From Lachnospiraceae bacterium (GTDB lineage Bacteria; Bacillota; Clostridia; Lachnospirales; Lachnospiraceae): 35,719 bases of DNA. The position numbers and the translations under genes were made by a program. Below the pieces are notes generated by a model. It ran no database searches. It had not been told where the DNA came from and saw only the letters and a program-made list of their open reading frames with translations. The first letter of the stretch is position 1, and each line of letters opens with the position of its first letter. Positions 31,304 through 35,719 of the stretch are shown piece by piece. The stretch spans positions 1 through 35,719 of the forward strand of contig JAILEN010000077.1 of the NCBI GenBank assembly GCA_024687655.1, in the 5' to 3' direction.

Positions 31304-31332
31304 TTGAAGTTTTGAGCATTTTCTACTATACT
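31304..31332 (+). promoter_or_regulatory. Vegetative promoter for the patatin gene
   Basis: TTGAAG (31304-31309), 17 bp, TATACT (31327-31332). It is divergent from the sigma-28 promoter, with the two -35 elements only 4 bp apart, so the two holoenzymes could hinder each other. Confidence 0.7.
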
Positions 31333-31361
31333 TAACACTTGTATAAAGAAAGAGGCATAAG

Positions 31362-32240
31362 ATGAAAACTGGACTGATAGTAGAGGGCGGCGGCATGAAA
31401 TGCGCCTATTCAGCCGGAGTGCTGGATGCATTTTTAGACAATGATATAGGCTTTGACTATTGCATAGGTGTGTCAGCGGGAGCCGCCAATGCGGTAAGCT
31501 TCCTGGCCGGCCAGCGGGAGAGGAATCTCAGGTTTTATACAGAGTATTCCAAGTCACCAAAATACTTCGGTGTCAGGAGTTTCATACATACGGGCAATCT
31601 CTTCGGGCTGGACTATATCTACGGAGATCTCTCCGAGGAGGGAGGCTTGGATCCCGTGGACTTTGATGCAGTGATGGCGAACCCCTGCTATTTTGAATGT
31701 GCTGCGACAGATGCCGGGACCGGGAGCCCTCACTACTTTTCAAAGGATGATATGGCGCCGGATGATTTTTCGATAATAAAGGCCACATGTGCGCTTCCTG
31801 TGGCGTCAAAGCCGGTGGAGGTGCAGGGCAGTTTTTATTTTGACGGAGGCGTCTCGGACTCCATACCCATATTCAGGGCAGAGGAGATGGGGTGCGACAG
31901 AGTGGTGGTGCTTTTGTCAAAGCCGAAGGGATTTCGCATGACGCCCCAGGCTCACAAGCCCATTTACAAGAGGTGGCTCAGGGATTACCCCTCTGTGGTG
32001 CATATCCTAAACCACAGGCATGAGAGATATAATGCCCAGATGGATGAGATACTCAAATGGGAGGATGAGGGCAGGTCAATGATCTTTTACACTCCCGACA
32101 TGGAGGACATGGGAACCTATTCAACCGATCCTAAGATAGCCATGATGCTGTACAAGAGCGGGCTGTATGACGGCGGTGAGAGAATCGATGAGATAAAGGA
32201 GTTTTTGAGTAAATGTATAACAGAAGAAGCGGTTTTTTAA
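31362..32240 (+). CDS. Patatin-like phospholipase (bacterial YjjU type)
   Basis: This 292-residue Ser-Asp dyad lipid hydrolase has oxyanion loop EGGGMKCAYSAG (residues 8-19), nucleophile Ser38 in GVSAG and Asp161 in YFDGGVSD. No signal peptide is visible, so the protein is probably cytoplasmic. AGAGGC lies before the ATG. The end overlaps the CPBP gene by 28 nt. Substrate is not known; acyl esters of phospholipids are typical for the family. Confidence 0.92.
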   Translation: MKTGLIVEGGGMKCAYSAGVLDAFLDNDIGFDYCIGVSAGAANAVSFLAGQRERNLRFYTEYSKSPKYFGVRSFIHTGNLFGLDYIYGDLSEEGGLDPVDFDAVMANPCYFECAATDAGTGSPHYFSKDDMAPDDFSIIKATCALPVASKPVEVQGSFYFDGGVSDSIPIFRAEEMGCDRVVVLLSKPKGFRMTPQAHKPIYKRWLRDYPSVVHILNHRHERYNAQMDEILKWEDEGRSMIFYTPDMEDMGTYSTDPKIAMMLYKSGLYDGGERIDEIKEFLSKCITEEAVF

Positions 32241-33130
32241 TGTGTTTGGCGGCACCCTTTTTTGCTTTTTTGGTCCAGCAGGGCCTGTCCATAATGTGGA
32301 TGGAGATCTATATGGGATATTCCCTTTCCCACTATGACGGCGGCGATTATATGGAGTATATGCAAAAGATGTCGGAGGGGATGATGAATGCGGATGCCCT
32401 TGCCATTGTATCCATGATATACGCCATTATCTGTATTGTGTGGTTTGGAGTCTGGTACTACAGGCTGAAATACAATATGCCCCATGATACGGTTACGGGG
32501 CCTGCCATCGTAAAGGATAAGGCTTATGAAGTTATGGATAAGCAGCGGGGGCTTTTCGAGGGCTATTCCTGGACCATCATTCCCGGACTGATACTTCTGG
32601 CTCTGGGGGGACAGGTTGTTTGCAGCTTTTTCATGGAGTTCGTCGGCTCTCTCAGGCCCTCATGGTATGAGTTTTATGAGGAGCTTATGAAAAGCATGGG
32701 CATGGAATCGGACAAGCTGGGTGTGCCTATCATACTTTATGCCCTTATTCTGGGACCTGTCTGTGAGGAGCTTACCTTCAGGGGCCTCAGCTACAACTAT
32801 GCCCGCAGGTCTTTGGGCTTCTGGGCTACCAACATTATCACTGCACTGCTTTTCGGTCTCATGCATATGAATCCCCTGCAGGGGAGCATGGCGGCCCTGA
32901 TCGGACTGGTATTTGGTGCTTTATACGAAAAGAGCAGGAATATCTTTGTGCCCATGGCATTGCATATTTTGTTCAATACGGCGGGTTTACTCGGAGGCCA
33001 GTTTGTCACGCTGGGAGATACGCCCTTTAAGTTCTTTGCCATTTTGCTTGTGAGCCTTTTGGTAAGCTATGTGGGCTATGAGCTGGTCATCAGGGCCATA
33101 CCTCAGAGGATCGATATTGAGATAAGGTAA
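32213..33130 (+). CDS. CPBP family intramembrane glutamic endopeptidase
   Basis: The protein has 305 residues with about eight hydrophobic segments. The CPBP (Abi/CAAX-like) motifs are all present: GPVCEELTFRGLSY (EExxxR), FGLMHMNP and LHILFNTAG. The start at 32213 has AAGGAG 11 nt upstream; the ATG at 32240 would form a TAATG junction with the patatin stop but lacks a good site. Family members process membrane proteins or confer bacteriocin immunity; the role here is open. Confidence 0.9.
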   Translation: MYNRRSGFLMCLAAPFFAFLVQQGLSIMWMEIYMGYSLSHYDGGDYMEYMQKMSEGMMNADALAIVSMIYAIICIVWFGVWYYRLKYNMPHDTVTGPAIVKDKAYEVMDKQRGLFEGYSWTIIPGLILLALGGQVVCSFFMEFVGSLRPSWYEFYEELMKSMGMESDKLGVPIILYALILGPVCEELTFRGLSYNYARRSLGFWATNIITALLFGLMHMNPLQGSMAALIGLVFGALYEKSRNIFVPMALHILFNTAGLLGGQFVTLGDTPFKFFAILLVSLLVSYVGYELVIRAIPQRIDIEIR

Positions 33131-33164
33131 TATTGCAGGATCTTTTGAGGAGGTATCAGACAAC

Positions 33165-33944
33165 ATGAAAAAGTCTCTTAGAATATGTGCATTTTTGACA
33201 GTATTGTCCCTGGCCCTGTCATCCGGTTTTTTCATGGATGCTCAGGCGGCAAAGGGGCCGGCAAAAGGGGATGAAAGCCTGGCATATATCTGCTTTTTTA
33301 ATACCACCGGGACGGATCAGACATATCTGTATATTTCCGATCATATGAAGGATATCCAGACTCAGCAGGGAGTCACTCCCAATGTCGGCAAGGTGAAGGG
33401 CGCCACCTACGATGAAAAGACCAATACGCTGACGCTGGATGGTTATAATGGGCATGCCATGTACATATCTGCCAATATGATGGGAGACAATTTCAAGATC
33501 CTGCTCAAAGGGGATAACAGCGTCCGTAATCTCGCTGTATATGCGGACGGATATGGCGGCAGTGTCACCATCAAGGGCAGGGGCACTCTTACCTGCAACA
33601 AGGATAAAAAGGCGGCTGCATCCGTGTATGGATCGGGGATCCTTTTGGGCGCGGAGGGGACAAAGGCTGCTATTACCATAGCCGATACCTGTACGGTCAC
33701 TTCCTTCGGGAACTCCTATACCGGATATGCTCCGAATGAAAAGAGGGAGTATCCTGGGAAAATGAAGGGGCGCCCGGTTTATGTATACGGCGATCTTTCA
33801 GACAAGGCTGAAGAGGTGATAAAGGCCGGTGGCAAGCTCACCGGTGCAAAGTACAAGACCGTCGCCCGGGAGGGTGAGTTGTATGACATTTATTCCACCG
33901 CCGGCAGATTTGTCAGCAAGGCAGTGAAGAAGGGGAAGAAGTAG
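33165..33944 (+). CDS. Secreted hypothetical protein, beta-helix-like
   Basis: The protein has 259 residues with a signal peptide (MKKSLRICAFLTVLSLALSS, cleavage probably after DAQA). The central part has repeated short beta-strand patterns (NTLTLDGYNG, SVRNLAVYADGYGGSVTIKG, GTLTCNKDKK, AAITIADTCTVTSFG), as in carbohydrate-binding or beta-helix surface proteins. No catalytic residues are recognisable. GAGGAGG lies well placed before the ATG. It probably belongs to the same transcript as the CPBP gene 34 nt upstream. Confidence 0.75.
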   Translation: MKKSLRICAFLTVLSLALSSGFFMDAQAAKGPAKGDESLAYICFFNTTGTDQTYLYISDHMKDIQTQQGVTPNVGKVKGATYDEKTNTLTLDGYNGHAMYISANMMGDNFKILLKGDNSVRNLAVYADGYGGSVTIKGRGTLTCNKDKKAAASVYGSGILLGAEGTKAAITIADTCTVTSFGNSYTGYAPNEKREYPGKMKGRPVYVYGDLSDKAEEVIKAGGKLTGAKYKTVAREGELYDIYSTAGRFVSKAVKKGKK

Positions 33945-33969
33945 GGTGGTAAGCCACTTCGATTTCATG

Positions 33970-33975
33970 TATAAT
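33970..33975 (+). promoter_or_regulatory. Possible -10 element for the small gene pair
   Basis: TATAAT preceded by TG at 33968-33969, without the usual one-base gap and with no clear -35. It lies about 50 bp before the ATG at 34022. Confidence 0.4.
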
Positions 33976-34021
33976 ATTGATGGGAGATAATCACCTGGCA
34001 ATCAATAGGAGTATCGCAAAT

Positions 34022-34294
34022 ATGGTTAATATTATCTATAATCAAAAAATGGGTTGTATTACCTATAGTAGGGACAATTATACGATATCTACCATGCTTG
34101 TAAGCTACGATGATGCGGTAAAAATAGTGAACTTTGAAGGTGGACTGTTAACTATCCTGATGAAGAAGAATGACAGGAATGAAGAGGAATATGTGGACTT
34201 TGCCCATGCTCTTTCTTCACTTTATATGTCGAAAATGTCAAAACAGTATTTTGACGGGATTAAATTGGAAGATATAAAGCTTATCAGGAGATGA
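34022..34294 (+). CDS. Small hypothetical protein, first of a pair
   Basis: The protein has 90 residues. The track starts at a TTG (33977), but the ATG at 34022 has AGGAG 10 nt upstream and is more likely. I cannot assign a family. It is a mixed alpha/beta protein (ISTMLVSYDDAVKIVNFEGG, HALSSLYMSKMSKQYF), AT-richer than the genes before it. The stop overlaps the next start by ATGA, so the two are coupled, as in toxin-antitoxin-like or small accessory pairs. Confidence 0.6.
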   Translation: MVNIIYNQKMGCITYSRDNYTISTMLVSYDDAVKIVNFEGGLLTILMKKNDRNEEEYVDFAHALSSLYMSKMSKQYFDGIKLEDIKLIRR

Positions 34295-34557
34295 AGATTT
34301 ATCTATATTTTACAAGTGCTTGCATTGTAGAAGCCTTTCATGTTCATGCAAGCGATAAGAAGCTTTCTGAATCCGGATCTGCAAAGTTTTATGTTCGTAA
34401 AGACGGAAGTTGTGAGGTCCAGAAGAGAGGGAGACTTAACGATCGGGAAGTCTCTGCAATAGAAGACTTCATCTTTCAGCATAAAGATTAAATGTATGAA
34501 AAATGGATCTCCGGGCAAGGGAAACCGGAGTTTTTTGGCATCAATTCCAAGTCATAA
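34291..34557 (+). pseudogene. DUF4160-like small protein interrupted by an in-frame stop
   Basis: The frame gives 66 residues to a TAA at 34489-34491 and then stays open for 21 more codons (MYEKWISGQ and so on) to a TAA at 34555-34557. The whole resembles small DUF4160-type proteins (AFHVHASDKK, SAKFYVRKDGSCEV, and a Trp-containing tail like KWKEHFGEVKF in relatives as I recall them). The stop therefore seems to cut the conserved tail. One base change (TTA to TAA) would explain it. A terminator lies inside the tail (34509-34536), so a naturally shortened form is also possible. Confidence 0.5.
34509..34536 (+). terminator. Rho-independent terminator after the small gene pair
   Basis: CTCCGG (34509-34514) pairs with CCGGAG (34525-34530), loop of 10 nt, followed by six T residues. 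Confidence 0.85.
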
Positions 34558-34646
34558 TTAGTCATAACATTCCGGCATTCAAACCATCACCCTCACCTGC
34601 CCCGCCTTACAATACCATAAGAAAACCAACGAGTTTTTTAGTTTCT

Positions 34647-34674
34647 TTGGGGAACTATTTTTGTTGCATATAAT
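34647..34674 (+). promoter_or_regulatory. Probable promoter for the O-antigen-ligase-like gene
   Basis: TATAAT at 34669-34674 with a weak TTGGGG at 34647-34652 (16-bp spacing). The leader would be only about 17 nt, and no ribosome site is visible before the ATG at 34698. Confidence 0.5.
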
Positions 34675-34697
34675 CCATTTATTAGTACAATAATAAC

Positions 34698-35719
34698 ATG
34701 GATAAAACAAAAGGGAAAATCAAACAATTCTTAACCAGAGACATTTCACCCGACATAAAAGAAGTGTTCCGTGACTCCAATATGGAACGCATGGCGTTTT
34801 TCGTCATGCTGTTTTTCGCTATTATTCCTTCGATCATATCCATCTACGCAATGATAATCCCTGACTTTGAAAGAATCCTGTCTGTATATTATGCGTTGCT
34901 AAAATCAATTACTTTCAAGATGGTATTAGTGGTTGCATTAATTGTAATGATTCATTCTTTGATATCAAGAAAAAAAGATATCATTCTGCCGACCACATTG
35001 CTTTTTTTCGCAATGATAGTCTGGATGGTATTATCTCATATTTATCAAAAATGCCATGGATGGGAGTGGTATCTGAGCCCATATCTAAACGAGTCCATAT
35101 GGACGCAGATCCTGTATGTGACCGGCTTTTATTTTTTGGCGATCCAAATCAACAGAGAAAACATGAAAATATGGATATGCCGCGTATCAATCATAGTCAG
35201 TGATGTGGTTGCGGTAGCGGCTTTCTATCTGTGGCAGCATATGACGTTCCCGGTGTATTTGGGAGATTATACTATAGGTTTCGCCGGGATCTTTACTAAT
35301 ATAAACTATTATGGCTATTTTTTAACAGTATGTATTATGCTCAGTGCCGGGTCTTTCGTTTCAGAGTCATCAGATGCATGGCGTAAAGTATCGTTAGCCT
35401 CCCTTATATTAAACTCTGTCGCTTTGGGTCTTAACGATACTCTTGGGGCGTGGATTGCCTGTGGGGTTGGGTGTGTTTTTTTAATCATCGTTTATTACAT
35501 AAAGGACGGTCATATTGATCGATCATCAATAATTGCCACCATTGCCTTTGGAGTATCTCTGATTCTTTCAAGTTTATTTGGAGGCACTATCGTTAATAAT
35601 CTAAATTCCATTGGAACAGATATCGAAATGATAATATCTCAGGATGAAATGATGGGGAGAGCCGGATCCGGACGACTGCAAATTTGGATAAAAACACTGG
35701 AATTAATAAATAATAATCC
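34698..35719 (+). CDS. O-antigen ligase / polymerase-like membrane protein (partial)
   Basis: The frame is open from an ATG at 34698 to the window end (340 codons, not in the ORF track because it is incomplete). It encodes many membrane segments (AFFVMLFFAIIPSIISIYAM, FKMVLVVALIVMIHSL, LILNSVALGLNDTLGAWIAC) and the signature GSGRLQIWIKTLELI seen in Wzy_C / O-antigen ligase family proteins just after the large outer loop. These proteins join or polymerise surface glycans. Base composition is clearly more AT-rich than the main part of the window, as is common for surface-polysaccharide loci gained by transfer. Start is uncertain because there is no Shine-Dalgarno sequence. Confidence 0.75.
   Translation, partial: MDKTKGKIKQFLTRDISPDIKEVFRDSNMERMAFFVMLFFAIIPSIISIYAMIIPDFERILSVYYALLKSITFKMVLVVALIVMIHSLISRKKDIILPTTLLFFAMIVWMVLSHIYQKCHGWEWYLSPYLNESIWTQILYVTGFYFLAIQINRENMKIWICRVSIIVSDVVAVAAFYLWQHMTFPVYLGDYTIGFAGIFTNINYYGYFLTVCIMLSAGSFVSESSDAWRKVSLASLILNSVALGLNDTLGAWIACGVGCVFLIIVYYIKDGHIDRSSIIATIAFGVSLILSSLFGGTIVNNLNSIGTDIEMIISQDEMMGRAGSGRLQIWIKTLELINNN

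Noticed and set aside
1-35719. CRISPR array, prophage or plasmid origin
   Set aside because: No regularly spaced direct repeats with unique spacers, no phage structural or integrase genes and no replication initiator were found.

Overview
The window looks like a chromosomal segment from a motile, Gram-positive Clostridia, most likely Lachnospiraceae. This rests on gene content (ftsEX-ctpA, mutS2 with a Smr tail, VanW/G5-type wall protein, CvfB, an ECF transporter core, SARP-like regulator), strong AGGAGG-type ribosome sites, vegetative promoters close to TTGACA-17-TATAAT, and two sigma-28 (FliA/SigD) promoters. I see no rRNA, tRNA, CRISPR array, insertion sequence or phage gene. Almost everything reads on the + strand; only the yjfB-like and CgeB-like genes are on the - strand.

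Layout. (1) 1-5617, cell wall and division: a secreted SH3/SH3/NlpC-P60 endopeptidase behind a consensus promoter with a WalR-like box in its leader, then a CdaR/PucR-type regulator translationally coupled to ftsE-ftsX-ctpA. (2) 5700-9396: prfB (the programmed frameshift site is lost by exactly one base), homoserine dehydrogenase and aspartokinase. (3) 9518-12125: poorly known genes, namely a 112-aa protein, an HD alarmone-hydrolase-like protein with an unusual cysteine-rich N-terminus, and two coupled proteins of unknown function behind a structured leader. (4) 12262-20927: a long operon with a THUMP RNA methyltransferase, papain-like protease, amidase, RdgB, YfcE-type phosphoesterase, MutS2, a SARP-like regulator with a gutted receiver domain, and a membrane-anchored repeat-like protein, closed by a strong terminator. 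(5) 21031-29659: VanW protein, an isolated AIR-synthase C-terminal domain, Lrp regulator plus aminotransferase, EcfA1-EcfA2-EcfT, acyl-ACP thioesterase, CvfB and RidA, closed by a terminator that can work in both directions. (6) 29731-31215 on the minus strand: a YjfB-family motility protein and a CgeB-like glycosyltransferase, each behind a sigma-28-type promoter. (7) 31362-33944: patatin-like lipase, CPBP protease and a secreted protein. (8) 34022-end: visibly AT-richer DNA with a small gene pair (the second broken by an in-frame stop) and the start of a polytopic O-antigen-ligase-like protein that runs off the window.

The most striking non-genic feature is a family of imperfect palindromic intergenic repeats. 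Long copies (about 86-89 bp) fold as a three-armed structure; two of them form a perfect 89-bp inverted repeat around ecfT. Short copies lie before prfB, lysC, the THUMP methyltransferase, lrp and ecfT. In most cases the element ends directly at the ribosome-binding site of the next gene. Other points of interest are the sigma-28 promoters, a consensus promoter whose start site falls inside a terminator hairpin, the Cys-rich HD protein and the receiver-domain deletion. All family assignments are from reading the sequence only; no database search was run.
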